From Diaminobutyricibacter sp049994905 (lineage in GTDB: Bacteria > Actinomycetota > Actinomycetes > Actinomycetales > Microbacteriaceae), in assembly GCF_049994905.1 (NCBI RefSeq), contig NZ_CP188258.1, positions 62,001 to 126,000 of the forward strand: DNA of 64,000 nucleotides, given 5' to 3'. Position numbers and translations under genes: made by a program. This document shows positions 8,972 through 18,114 of this stretch, piece after piece. The notes below the pieces were generated by a model, which worked only from the letters and a program-made list of their open reading frames with translations, did not search any database and was not told the origin of the DNA. Every line of letters starts with the position of its first letter. Position 1 is the stretch's first letter.

Positions 8972-9670
8972 TCAGTCAGTGAGTAGTAGGCCGGCGTGCT
9001 TCTCGACGGCCTTCTTCACGCGCGGCACGTCACCGTCGATGATCGCCGCGACCAGTTCCTCATGGGTCTCGACGCGGATCTGGAGCCACTCCGCGGCCGT
9101 CTCGGGTGCGTCGTCATGGGTGGCTGCAACCGCGTGCTCGCGTACGAACCCCATCATCGACAGGTAGAGCGCCGACGCCGTCTGGTTCGGGGTGATGAGG
9201 GCGATGCGCTCGTGCAGGTCCCAGTTGGCCAGGAGGAATTGTGTCGTGCCCTTGGCGGCAGCCGTGGTGAGTCGGCCGAGCAGGCGCTTCATATCGGAGA
9301 TGTCGGCCGACGTGCGATTCTTTGCTGCGTCGATGTCGATCAGAACCTCGAGCGCCTCACGAACCGCCACGGCCTCGGCGACTGAGGCCGGCGCATCCGT
9401 GACCGCGAGCAGCGTGTGCCTGATGCGCACCATGGGACTGGCCGCGGTGGCGAACAGGCCGCCACCACGCCCCGGCCGGATCTCGGCGAGTCCACGATCA
9501 GCCAGGAGCCGGATCGCTTCGGCGACGGTCGATCGTGCGAACCCGGAACGCTCCCGGAGCGAGTCGATCGTGCCGATCAGCTCGCCGGGTTTGTATTCGC
9601 GGTCGAGGATCTGCTTCTCGATCTCGCTGGCGAGGACATTCGCGCGTGTCTGGGCCGCGAACGTATTCAT
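8972..9670 (-). CDS. GntR family regulator, FCD (FadR-type) domain
   Basis: The 232-residue protein has an N-terminal winged helix (PGELIGTIDSLRERSGFARSTVAEAIRLLADRGLAEIRPGRGGG) and a C-terminal all-helical FCD ligand-binding domain with DLHERIA and the VETHEELVAAIIDGD helix, where metal- or acid-binding histidines usually lie. It reads toward the NmrA-like gene; the two stop codons abut (TGA then TCA). It is likely the local repressor of the aromatic genes, responding to a pathway acid. Confidence 0.88.
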   Translation of the reverse strand: MNTFAAQTRANVLASEIEKQILDREYKPGELIGTIDSLRERSGFARSTVAEAIRLLADRGLAEIRPGRGGGLFATAASPMVRIRHTLLAVTDAPASVAEAVAVREALEVLIDIDAAKNRTSADISDMKRLLGRLTTAAAKGTTQFLLANWDLHERIALITPNQTASALYLSMMGFVREHAVAATHDDAPETAAEWLQIRVETHEELVAAIIDGDVPRVKKAVEKHAGLLLTD

Positions 9671-9725
9671 GCGCTCACCATACCAACCCTCGCAACGATT
9701 ACTCGTGTTCGCACGGCCACTACGG

Positions 9726-10883
9726 TCACCAGGACCAATCGTTCGCCGTGAGCTCGGTTCCTTCGCTCGACGTGGTGCGGGTGGAGAGGTGACTTCCGTG
9801 TTCGGCGACCTGTGCCTGGTGCTCGCGGAGGGAGTCGTGTGCGAAATCGTGCTCGAAGTCCCGGATCACCGAATGGATGTGATTGCCGCTGTCGACGGCG
9901 TTGACCAGCTCGATGAGAAGGGAACGGGTCTGTACGCGGAAGTAGTGCGGCACTCCGCGCACGGAGCCGCCGGCCCACGCGAAGTGGATGGAGGACGGCC
10001 CGTCGGCGTCGAGTTGGGCCCGGTATTCGGCAGCCGCTGCTGCAGGAAGCCGCGACAGGTAGGTGTCGATCAGGCTGTTCAGCGTTGCCGACTGCGTCGC
10101 GTCGAGGTGGTCGGCGCCGATGCCCGATGGTTCTGCCCGGACCAGCGCAAGAGCCTTTCGGTCAACGGTCGTGATCTGGTACTGGGGCATCCCGAGGTCG
10201 TAGTGATCCGGGTACTCGAGAGCGCCGATCAGCGGCACCTGTCGCGAAACGAAGTCGGCGGGCGAGACGTCGTGGATGACGGCGACCGCGCGCTGCTCGT
10301 CGGTGAGCGACTCAAGAAGCTGGAAGCCGAGGCCCTCATCGTCGGCCATCGGGTTCAGTACCCCTGCGCCGATCGCCGGCTGCTGACCGAGCGCGCTGGG
10401 CGTACCCGAGATCCAGCGCTGGTTGACGACGGTGATGTTGAGACAGACATGATGGCCGAGGAATCGCAGCGACCAGGTGTCTTCGAACCCGGGGCGGCCG
10501 AAGATGCTCAGGAAGTACGAATCGGAGGTACGCCAGAGGGGCGCCGCAACGCCGAGGAAGCCCGCCTCCCGTGCGCGCAGCACATGCTCGAGCTGCATGA
10601 TGGCGAGGACCTTGGTGAAGACCTCGTAGGAGACGCTCATCCGTACGAGCTCGAGCACCACGACCTTCTGGTGGCGGTCGAGATTGTGCAGGGAGACGCC
10701 GATCCGGTCGGGCTTGGGGATGATGTCCCAGTCCAGTCGCCGAGGATCGTCGAAGTCGAACAGTGCCGCAGCCCGCTGCTCGGCGGAGAGCGTGTCGATC
10801 AGCCCAATCACGCCGACGAGCAGTTTCTGGATCGTCTGTGCGTCTTCGTGGGTCGGCGCGGCCGCCCCGTCGCGGGCCGTCAT
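9726..10883 (-). CDS. DUF3500 family protein
   Basis: The 385-residue protein matches the pattern I associate with DUF3500: FDFDDPRRLDWDIIPKPDRIGVSL, DTWSLRFLGHHVCLNITVVN, and a C-terminal HIHSVIRDFEHDFAHDSLREH rich in His and Asp that could bind a metal. The biochemical role of the family is not established as far as I know. There is no signal peptide or membrane segment. A GGAAG sequence sits 7 bases before the ATG. It is divergent from the MDR oxidoreductase across a strong promoter, inside the catabolic cluster. Confidence 0.78.
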   Translation of the reverse strand: MTARDGAAAPTHEDAQTIQKLLVGVIGLIDTLSAEQRAAALFDFDDPRRLDWDIIPKPDRIGVSLHNLDRHQKVVVLELVRMSVSYEVFTKVLAIMQLEHVLRAREAGFLGVAAPLWRTSDSYFLSIFGRPGFEDTWSLRFLGHHVCLNITVVNQRWISGTPSALGQQPAIGAGVLNPMADDEGLGFQLLESLTDEQRAVAVIHDVSPADFVSRQVPLIGALEYPDHYDLGMPQYQITTVDRKALALVRAEPSGIGADHLDATQSATLNSLIDTYLSRLPAAAAAEYRAQLDADGPSSIHFAWAGGSVRGVPHYFRVQTRSLLIELVNAVDSGNHIHSVIRDFEHDFAHDSLREHQAQVAEHGSHLSTRTTSSEGTELTANDWSW

Positions 10884-10948
10884 CGGGCATCTTCCTTGAT
10901 CATGAAAAGACTATAACGGTTGAGAAGGTTTACTCACAACGGTTCGGC

Positions 10949-11006
10949 TTGACACTCGCGGAGGGCCGGTCCATAATCAACAAAACATCCCAACCATATG
11001 GATGTT
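10949..11006 (+). promoter_or_regulatory. Sigma-70-type promoter with operator at the transcription start
   Basis: TTGACA at 10949-10954 and CATAAT at 10972-10977 are separated by exactly 17 bases. Just downstream, AACATCC (10984-10990) and GGATGTT (11000-11006) form perfect 7-bp arms around a 9-bp spacer and cover the expected start point, a standard repressor position. This drives the rightward MDR-CocE-monooxygenase operon. Confidence 0.75.
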
Positions 11007-11022
11007 AAGCGAAGGAGCTTGC

Positions 11023-12006
11023 GTGGGCCAGATCGATGCGGCAATCATCGATGCCCCGGGCGCCGAACCGCACGTAGGTCGAGTCGAGTTGCCCGCTCGA
11101 GCACCCGGGATGAGCCTCATTGAAGTCATCGCAGCTCCCCTGAATCCACTCGACCTGCAGATCGCCTCCGGCGGCTTCCACTCGGTCCGCCACGATTCCC
11201 CGTACGTCCCCGGCAGCGAGTGCGTCGGGGTCGTGGTGGACTCCGATCGCCACCCATCGGGCACGCTGGTCTACGCAGAATGCCATGCCGGGCCGACCAC
11301 CCCGGGAGCATTCGCAACCCGCGTGCTCGTCGCGGATGACGATGTGCTGACTCTGCCCGAGGGCATCGACCCGGTTCAGGCTGCGGCCGTCGGCAACTCC
11401 GGTGTGGCAGCGTTCATCCCCCTGGTCGAGATCGCCGGACTCCGCGCCGGTGAGACGGTCCTTGTCCTCGGAGCGACCGGTGCGGTCGGCCAGCTCGCGG
11501 TGCAGATCGCCCATCAGCGAGGCGCTGGACGCGTCGTCGGTGTCGCCCGCGACCCCGAGGCGCTGGCGCGTCTACGTTCGATTGGCGCCGACGCCGTGGT
11601 CGAAGTCCGCGCCGGCGAGGCTACCGATGAGCTCGCCACACGCATTCGTGAAGCGGCCGGATCCGCGGACGTCGTCCTTGATTGCCTGTACGGGGCACCC
11701 CTGGAGGCTGCGCTTCAGACCTGCGCCCAGCGGGCGCGGATCGTCAACGTCGGCCACCAGGCCGGACCGACGGCAGTGATCCCCGCGGGGACACTGCGCG
11801 GCAGGCAACTCACCATGACGGGCTTCGCGGGTCTGCACACACCCCTGAGTGAGAAGCGGGACGCACTGAACTGGATCTGGGGCGCCGTCGTCCGCGGTGA
11901 ACTGCATGTCGTGGTCAAGTCGGTGCCCCTCACCGAGCTACCCGCAGCGTGGCGTGCCCAGGCGACGTCGCCGCACGCCAAGCACGTCGTCGCACCATCC
12001 CGATGA
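11023..12006 (+). CDS. Zinc-independent MDR oxidoreductase (quinone oxidoreductase/enoyl reductase-like)
   Basis: A protein of about 327 residues with a GroES-like N-terminal domain (APLNPLDLQIASGGFHSV, PYVPGSECVGVV) and a Rossmann domain carrying VLVLGATGAVGQLAVQIA for NADPH. Structural zinc cysteines are absent. The GTG at 11023 is preferred because GAAGGAG lies 5 bases before it; the upstream ATG at 11002 falls inside the operator. It probably reduces an enone or quinone intermediate. CocE-type hydrolase and monooxygenase genes follow within a few bases. Confidence 0.82.
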   Translation: MGQIDAAIIDAPGAEPHVGRVELPARAPGMSLIEVIAAPLNPLDLQIASGGFHSVRHDSPYVPGSECVGVVVDSDRHPSGTLVYAECHAGPTTPGAFATRVLVADDDVLTLPEGIDPVQAAAVGNSGVAAFIPLVEIAGLRAGETVLVLGATGAVGQLAVQIAHQRGAGRVVGVARDPEALARLRSIGADAVVEVRAGEATDELATRIREAAGSADVVLDCLYGAPLEAALQTCAQRARIVNVGHQAGPTAVIPAGTLRGRQLTMTGFAGLHTPLSEKRDALNWIWGAVVRGELHVVVKSVPLTELPAAWRAQATSPHAKHVVAPSR

Positions 12007-12019
12007 GAGAGAGAAACCA

Positions 12020-14344
12020 ATGAGCACGACCGACACCTTCACCGGTGTGTTCGCCGGGCCGGTCCGCGGTCTCCGTTACGAGACGCCGACGAACTCCGGC
12101 ATCACGAACGACCGCGGCGAGTTCCACTATCGAACCGGTGAGGCGGTCACCTTTCTCATCGGCGGGCTGGTGCTGGGATCCGTCGACGGGGCTCCGCAGG
12201 TGAACCTGGCCGAACTCGTCAATCGTGCCGATGGGAAAGTCGACAGGCTCCACGACCCGATGGTGACCAACCTCGCGCGGTTGGTGCAGACACTCGATCA
12301 GGACGGCGACTACGAGAACGGCATAACGGTCGCGCCGGTTGTCCACGAGGTCGTTGGCCCGCTGACGCTCAATTTCAACCAGGCCGCCACTGATGCGGCC
12401 GAGATCGATCCTGAGGCCGTCGCTGCCAACGCCCCTGGTACGGCGGCGATGGTCGCCTTCTCGACAGACCAGACCATCACCTTCGCCAGCGACCCTGCAG
12501 TCACCGGACTGCTCGCCACGCTCAGCGCCACGCCCGGCGTCTTCACCGCGAACACACCACGGAAGCTGCGCAACGGTGCCGCCGCACGCAACGAACTGCG
12601 CCGAAACATTCGCGGCATCATCAAGCTCACCGACGTGAGGATTCCATTGCGCGATGGGTCATACGTCTGCGCCGACATCTTCCGCCCAGCCGACGACGGC
12701 CAGCATCCCGTGGTCATGAACCAGGGGTTCTATGGCAAGAGCTTCGACCACGGTGTGATCGGAAGCGAGGCGGATGCCCAGAAGAAGGAGGAGCTGGAAG
12801 ACCGCTACTTCACAGGCAACCCGGACGGCCTCCAGTACGAGAACCACGAGAGCGTCGACTCCTCTGTCTGGGTTCCGAAAGGCTATGTGTGCATCCGGGT
12901 CGACGCCCGGGGCGTCGGCAACAGCCCGGGGCTGCAGGCGCCGTTCAGCGTCCAGCAGGCCGAGGACTACTACGACGCGATCGAGTGGGCGGGTACGCAG
13001 CCCTGGTCGAACGGCAACGTGGGCCTCTGGGGGATGTCGTACCTGGCCATCACCCAGCACACGGTCGCGAGCCTGCAGCCACCGCATCTCAAGGCGATGA
13101 TCGCGCTCGGAACCGACTCCGACCTCTACAACGAGGCCCTCTACGGCGGCGGCCTCTACGGCGAGGGCTTCTGGACCTGGTGGCGAGCTGCGATGGCCGG
13201 ACACAACTACAACGGCGAACGCCAGGAGACCGACTGGCTCGCCAGCATGCTCGCGACCCCATTCGACGATCCGGCCGCGTACGGCCCGCAGGGCTCGATC
13301 TTCATGAAACCGCAGATCGAGAAGGCGACCGCGCCCGTGTGGATCGTTGGACCCCAGACCGGAGTAGTGATCCACCAGGCGGGCAGCAGTGAGACCTTCC
13401 GGCGGTCGACTGGGGTGCAGGCGAAGAAGTTCGATTTCGTGGATGCATGGTTCCCGCACAGCTACAAGCAGTCGACGATCGCCGAACACACGCGCTTCTT
13501 CGATCACTGGCTCAAGGGTCAGGAGAACGACGTGATGGATGGCGCTCCGGTGCGTGTGCAGGTGCGCACCGGCAATGGTGCGCACTACGTTCTCGAGGAA
13601 GCCGAATGGCCAATCGCGCGCACCTCCTACCTGCGCTGGTATCTGGACGCGACGCCGTCGGAGTGGACCGGGGATGCGCGCCGCAGCGACATCCTGCGCA
13701 TCGGCACGACCATACCGAGCGCGGAAGCGTCCGCGAGCTACGACGCCGAGCTCGACCGCGGTCATCCCATCCCCGCGCCGACCGGCTACGTCGGCGGCAC
13801 GCCGCGGTGGTCGACGGGAGTCTCCTTCATCAGCGAACCGATGCCCGAGGACATGGTGCTCGCCGGCTACATGAAGGCCGGATTGTGGGTGTCATCGAGC
13901 AGCAGTGACCTCGACGTCTACGTCTCGCTCCGGATCATCGATGAGAACGACCGCGAGATCCGCTATGAGTCGCTGGTGCCACCGATCGACCCGGCGAACA
14001 TCCACCCGGCAGGGCACGGCCTGCTGAAGGTCTCGCACCGCACGCTCGACGAGGACCGGTCGACCGACTTCTGGCCCGTGCACACGCATCTCGAGGCGGA
14101 CTACCAGCCCCTCGAAAGCGGCGAGGTCGTGTACATCGAGGTCGGGATCAACCCGAGCACCGCCCTGATCCGCAAGGGCTCCCGGCTGCGGGTCGACATC
14201 CAGCCGTATTCACCGGCAGGCATCCCGTCGAGGGCGTACGACGAGAGCTACCACGCCGGAGCGACCAACACCATCCACACCGGACCCGAACATCCCAGCT
14301 TCATACAGCTGCCGATAGTGCCAGAGAACGAAAACAGGAGATGA
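12020..14344 (+). CDS. CocE/NonD-type alpha/beta hydrolase with unusual N-terminal domain
   Basis: The 774-residue product is longer than normal CocE hydrolases (about 550-600). Residues 1 to about 190 form an extra domain beginning TFTGVFAGPVRGLRYETP and GEFHYRTGEAVTFLIGGLVLGS, a pattern usually found in secreted or surface beta-rich repeat domains, yet there is no signal peptide here. From about residue 215 the CocE catalytic domain follows (VRIPLRDGSYVCADIFRPAD), with the nucleophile elbow GLWGMSYLAITQH and a C-terminal jelly roll (PEDMVLAGYMKAGLWVSSS). It likely hydrolyses an ester or amide substrate at the pathway entry. The start at 12020 is 13 bases after the MDR gene, and the stop overlaps the next gene by ATGA. 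Confidence 0.85.
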   Translation: MSTTDTFTGVFAGPVRGLRYETPTNSGITNDRGEFHYRTGEAVTFLIGGLVLGSVDGAPQVNLAELVNRADGKVDRLHDPMVTNLARLVQTLDQDGDYENGITVAPVVHEVVGPLTLNFNQAATDAAEIDPEAVAANAPGTAAMVAFSTDQTITFASDPAVTGLLATLSATPGVFTANTPRKLRNGAAARNELRRNIRGIIKLTDVRIPLRDGSYVCADIFRPADDGQHPVVMNQGFYGKSFDHGVIGSEADAQKKEELEDRYFTGNPDGLQYENHESVDSSVWVPKGYVCIRVDARGVGNSPGLQAPFSVQQAEDYYDAIEWAGTQPWSNGNVGLWGMSYLAITQHTVASLQPPHLKAMIALGTDSDLYNEALYGGGLYGEGFWTWWRAAMAGHNYNGERQETDWLASMLATPFDDPAAYGPQGSIFMKPQIEKATAPVWIVGPQTGVVIHQAGSSETFRRSTGVQAKKFDFVDAWFPHSYKQSTIAEHTRFFDHWLKGQENDVMDGAPVRVQVRTGNGAHYVLEEAEWPIARTSYLRWYLDATPSEWTGDARRSDILRIGTTIPSAEASASYDAELDRGHPIPAPTGYVGGTPRWSTGVSFISEPMPEDMVLAGYMKAGLWVSSSSSDLDVYVSLRIIDENDREIRYESLVPPIDPANIHPAGHGLLKVSHRTLDEDRSTDFWPVHTHLEADYQPLESGEVVYIEVGINPSTALIRKGSRLRVDIQPYSPAGIPSRAYDESYHAGATNTIHTGPEHPSFIQLPIVPENENRR

Positions 14345-15621
14345 CGACTGTGCTTGCCACGCGAGACAACGCCGAGAGACTTGCGACGATCCTCGAGAGC
14401 GTCCGCGCGCTCGGACCCACCCTGCGCGAACGGGCAGTCGAAGCGGAACGCGCCGGACGCCATTCCGACGAGACCATCGCCGACCTGGACGCGACCGGCG
14501 TCTTCAGCATCGGGAGCCCCGCCGAATACGGGGGAGACGAACTCACCGTTCGACAGCAACTCGACGTCATCATCGAAGTGTCGAAGTGGGATGGCTCGGC
14601 CGGGTGGATCGCCTGGGCGGGCGCCTCGACGAACTGGATCCCCGCCGGAATGGGACCTCAGGTCATCCAAGAGGTCTACGGCTCACCCTGGGTCGGCCCG
14701 CGCGTAGCCGGCTCCAGCCACTTCCCCGCCTCGCGCGGGCGCGCGAAGAAGGTGGACGGCGGCTGGATCGTCTCGGGCGGTCCGTGGACCTTCGGGAGCG
14801 ACTCGCTCTGGACACCGTTCACCAACCTCGGATGCATCGCCGACGATGGCGAGGGACCGTACCTGGTGGGACTGCAGGTCCCGATCGACCAGCTCCGCTT
14901 CCTCGACGACTGGAAAGTCGCCGGCATGCGCGGCACCGGAAGCGTCTCCATCACCCTCGAGGGCGACGAGCTGTTCGTGCCAGATTACCGAGGCGTCGAT
15001 TTCCGTCAGATCACCTCGGGTGCGATCGAGAGCGGGCTCTCGGGATCGATCTGGAAGGCGCCATCGCTCGGTTGGTCATTCAGCCTGATGGCCGGAATGT
15101 CGATCGGGATCGCCCAGGGCGCGCTCGAACGCTTCCTGGAGCGCTCCGCCGGCCGTCCCATCCGCGGCACCACCTACAAGAATCAACTCGAGGCGCCGCT
15201 GACCCACCTGATGCTCGCGGAGGTGCACTCCAAGATCCAATCGGCGATCCTGATGACGCGCGCAAACGCGGAAGAGACCGACCGGCTCGGCGCGCTCGCC
15301 GCGGCCGGAGAGCCGGCCGATCCCGAATACATGCAGAAGTTCAGCGCGCGTGTGCTCGTCGAGACGGCGTATGGGGCCAAGTGGTGCGCCGAGGCGATCG
15401 AGCTTCTTCAGCGGAACTCAGGGTCCACAGCGATCATGGACTTCGAGCCCATCCAACGATCTTGGCGGGATGCGCGCATCATCACCCTGCACGGCGCGCT
15501 GAACCTCGAGGCACTCTCCGAGAACTACGGACGGCTGATGGCTGGGCTGCAGCCGCACCAGTTCGCGGGCATCACCACCTTGGACCGCTTTGCGCCGACC
15601 GCGGCCAAGGCAGGCAGTTAG
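14341..15621 (+). CDS. Acyl-CoA-dehydrogenase-fold flavin-dependent monooxygenase (HsaA/HpaB-group oxygenase)
   Basis: The 426-residue protein has the acyl-CoA dehydrogenase fold with the C-terminal helical domain typical of group D monooxygenases: ETIADLDATGVFSIGSPAEYGGDE at the N-terminus, GSAGWIAWAGASTNWIP, VSGGPWTFGSDSLWTPF, and DDWKVAGMRGTGSVSITLEGDELFVPD. No acyl-CoA substrate Glu is evident. Such enzymes use reduced flavin from a separate reductase to hydroxylate phenols. The reductase at 3422-4561 is the obvious candidate. It is coupled by ATGA to the CocE gene. Confidence 0.82.
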   Translation: MTTVLATRDNAERLATILESVRALGPTLRERAVEAERAGRHSDETIADLDATGVFSIGSPAEYGGDELTVRQQLDVIIEVSKWDGSAGWIAWAGASTNWIPAGMGPQVIQEVYGSPWVGPRVAGSSHFPASRGRAKKVDGGWIVSGGPWTFGSDSLWTPFTNLGCIADDGEGPYLVGLQVPIDQLRFLDDWKVAGMRGTGSVSITLEGDELFVPDYRGVDFRQITSGAIESGLSGSIWKAPSLGWSFSLMAGMSIGIAQGALERFLERSAGRPIRGTTYKNQLEAPLTHLMLAEVHSKIQSAILMTRANAEETDRLGALAAAGEPADPEYMQKFSARVLVETAYGAKWCAEAIELLQRNSGSTAIMDFEPIQRSWRDARIITLHGALNLEALSENYGRLMAGLQPHQFAGITTLDRFAPTAAKAGS

Positions 15622-15657
15622 CGGCTGGACGGGCGGGACGCGTCAGGCCGCGCGGGT

Positions 15658-17118
15658 TCAGAAAGGATACCTACCGGGTTCGCTGCTCATCGTCGTCATC
15701 CGGAGCTCCGTGAAATCTTCGACCGCGTAGTAGCCGGAGCGGCCCCATCCACTGTCTTTGACTCCGCCGACGGGCAGCGCGGCTTCGCTGGCCATGGTCG
15801 GCGCGTTCACGTGGACTATGCCTGCGTCGAAGCGCTGGGCCATCTCCAGACCGCGCGCGCGGTCGCGCGTCATGATCGAGGCGCTCAGTCCGTACGGGGT
15901 GTCCTGTGCGTCGCGCAGAGCGACCTCGGGGTCGTCGAACTGGTCGACGACCAGCAGTGGACCGAACGTTTCGTCGGCCCCGGTCGTGCAGATCGCATCC
16001 GGTGGCACGTGGGTGAGGATCGTGGGCGCGTACACCCGCCCCTCACGGGTCCCGCCGGTGACCAGGGTCGCACCCCGATCCAGCGCGTCCCGGACCCGGA
16101 CTTCGATCTGGTCGACTGCACGATCATCGATCAGTGGTCCGATGATGACCTCCGGGTCTGTCGGGTCGCCCATCTTGAGCGCTCGAACCCGGTCGGCGAG
16201 GCCGGAGACGAACTCGTCGTGGATCGATCGGGCGACGTACACCTTGCGCGAGTTCATGCAGACCTGGCCTTGATGGAGGAATGCGCCGAAGGTCACGGCC
16301 CTGATCGATTCCGCGAGGTCCGCGTCTTCGAGGATGATGACCGGGTTGAACCCGCCGAGCTCCAGGACCATGCGCTTCAGCGCCCTGCCGGCCCGCTCGC
16401 CGAGGATGCGAGCGGTCTTGTCCGAGCCGGTGAAGTTGATGCAGCGCACCGCGGGGCTCTCGAAGAAGACGTCGGCGATCGAGGCCGCCTCCCCGGGCGC
16501 GTGCGTGACAACATTGAACGAACCTGCGGGAAATCCGGCCTCTTCGAGAATCTCGGCGTGGATCAGCCCAGCCGACCTGGGCGCCAGTTCCGACGGCTTG
16601 ATGACGGTCGTGTTACCGAAAGCCATGGGCAGCAGGAAGGTTCGCCACGCCAGGTAGAACGCTCCGTTCCACGGAGTGAAGCCGGCGACGACGCCGAGCG
16701 GTTTGCGCGTGACCATCGCGATCCTGCCGGGGGTGTCGCTGCGCAGGACATCGCCCGCCGGCAGGTAGCCCCAGCTCGCCGCCTGGCGCAGCATCGCCGC
16801 CGACAAGCGGATCTGGAATGTGGAGAAGGCCCGGCTGGCTCCGCCTTCGACGGCCATCAGATGGACCAGTTCCTCGGTCCTGCGCTCGACGATGTCGGCC
16901 GCCCTGAGGAAGAGCCGTTGGCGCGCACCAGGAGTCATGTCGGCCCATGCGGGGAAAGACGCCGCCGCCGCAGCAACCGCGGCTGCGGCCTCCGTTGCGC
17001 CGCCGGCAGCAGCCTCCGCGACGAGCTCGCCGTTGAACGGATTGACGACGGGAAATGTGGGTCCCCCGGGCAGCGTCCATTCGCCGTTGATGAAATGTGT
17101 TGTCACGATGGTGCCCAT
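15658..17118 (-). CDS. NAD(P)-dependent aldehyde dehydrogenase
   Basis: About 486 residues, normal for the family. Visible are FTPWNGAFYLAWRTFLLPMAFGNTTVIKPSE (cofactor site), the general-base Glu in VLELGGFNPVII, and the nucleophilic Cys in HQGQVCMNSRKVYV. TFGPLLVV near the C-terminus is also typical. I prefer the ATG at 17118, just after the stop of the decarboxylase-like gene; a TTG at 17130 is in frame. It is similar in style to benzaldehyde or vanillin dehydrogenases, and probably oxidises an aldehyde released in the pathway. Confidence 0.88.
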   Translation of the reverse strand: MGTIVTTHFINGEWTLPGGPTFPVVNPFNGELVAEAAAGGATEAAAAVAAAAASFPAWADMTPGARQRLFLRAADIVERRTEELVHLMAVEGGASRAFSTFQIRLSAAMLRQAASWGYLPAGDVLRSDTPGRIAMVTRKPLGVVAGFTPWNGAFYLAWRTFLLPMAFGNTTVIKPSELAPRSAGLIHAEILEEAGFPAGSFNVVTHAPGEAASIADVFFESPAVRCINFTGSDKTARILGERAGRALKRMVLELGGFNPVIILEDADLAESIRAVTFGAFLHQGQVCMNSRKVYVARSIHDEFVSGLADRVRALKMGDPTDPEVIIGPLIDDRAVDQIEVRVRDALDRGATLVTGGTREGRVYAPTILTHVPPDAICTTGADETFGPLLVVDQFDDPEVALRDAQDTPYGLSASIMTRDRARGLEMAQRFDAGIVHVNAPTMASEAALPVGGVKDSGWGRSGYYAVEDFTELRMTTMSSEPGRYPF

Positions 17119-17119
17119 C

Positions 17120-18073
17120 TCAGATGCCAAGGAGCGATTCGGCGTTGCCGTGGGCGATCCGCTCTCGATCGCTATCTTTCACGGGTGCGGACTCGAGGTA
17201 GGTCGTCGCCCGCTTGCTGTCGGCGAACGGGTGGTCGACCGAGAACAGAACGCGATCCACTCCGAACGCGGAGAGAGCGCAGAGCAGGGGCCCATCCGAG
17301 TTGTAGCCCGATGTCGTGAGGTACAGGTTCCGTCGCAGCGTCTCGGCGACGGTCGATGACAGTCCGGTCACGACGGGAGTGAGCATGTCCTCGATGCGAT
17401 CGAGGTGGAACGGCAGCCCCTCGCCCATGTGCCCGATGACGATCCTGAGGTCCGGCAGCTCTTCGAACACCCCTGCTACGACCATCCGGAGTACGTGCAT
17501 CGCGGTCTCCGAGTGCCAGCCCCATCCCGATGTCGACAGGCACGCACTGACCTCCGCTGGCAGGCCGGAGTAGTAGGAGTCGAACACCGCTGCCGGCGGG
17601 GGCGCGGGATGCAGGTAGATCGGCACATCGAGTCGAGCGGCGGCCGCGAGGATCGGCCGTACCGATGGGTGATCGAGAAAGACGCCGCGGGTCTGGCCGT
17701 GAATCATGGCGCCGAGAAAGCCGAGCTCCTCAACACAGCGGGTGAGCTCCGCCACGGCTGCCGCGGGATCGGTCATGGGCAACGCCGCGAACGCCCGGAA
17801 TCGGTCCGGATACGTCGACACGGTCTGCGCCATGCGGTCGTTGAGTTGACGGTTCACCTCGAGGGACTGCGCAGAATCGAGGTCCTTGACGAAGTAGCTC
17901 AGGGCGGAGAGGACCTGGATGTCGATCCCCGCATCGTCCATGACCTTCAGGCGGCCTTCGCCCAGGTCGTCGAGCTGTGCCGCCCGCTTGCCGGCACGCA
18001 GGCCCAGGTCGAGGCCGGCAGACTCGATGATGTCCCGGGGAAGCATGTGCTCTTCGATGGCGATGATCTTCAT
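17120..18073 (-). CDS. Amidohydrolase-2 family protein, hydroxybenzoate-decarboxylase-like
   Basis: A TIM-barrel protein of about 317 residues with the metal-site layout of 2,3-dihydroxybenzoate and gamma-resorcylate decarboxylases. It shows an N-terminal IAIEEHML (Glu-x-His), PIYLHPAPPP (His), RIVIGHMGEGLPF (His), and the catalytic Asp in VLFSVDHPFADS. Such enzymes non-oxidatively decarboxylate ortho-hydroxybenzoates using Mn or Zn. ACMSD-like decarboxylases are an alternative. The start at 18073 was chosen because KIIAIEEH is the family N-terminus and CGGGAGAGTTCG lies upstream. It precedes the aldehyde dehydrogenase with almost no gap. Confidence 0.82.
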   Translation of the reverse strand: MKIIAIEEHMLPRDIIESAGLDLGLRAGKRAAQLDDLGEGRLKVMDDAGIDIQVLSALSYFVKDLDSAQSLEVNRQLNDRMAQTVSTYPDRFRAFAALPMTDPAAAVAELTRCVEELGFLGAMIHGQTRGVFLDHPSVRPILAAAARLDVPIYLHPAPPPAAVFDSYYSGLPAEVSACLSTSGWGWHSETAMHVLRMVVAGVFEELPDLRIVIGHMGEGLPFHLDRIEDMLTPVVTGLSSTVAETLRRNLYLTTSGYNSDGPLLCALSAFGVDRVLFSVDHPFADSKRATTYLESAPVKDSDRERIAHGNAESLLGI

Positions 18074-18114
18074 CGAACTCTCCCGTCGTTGGGTGGATCG
18101 GCGAATGGCGCCTG

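Noticed and set aside
15811..17319. A 500-codon frame antisense to the aldehyde dehydrogenase
   Set aside because: No protein family features; the aldehyde dehydrogenase on the minus strand has all active-site motifs.
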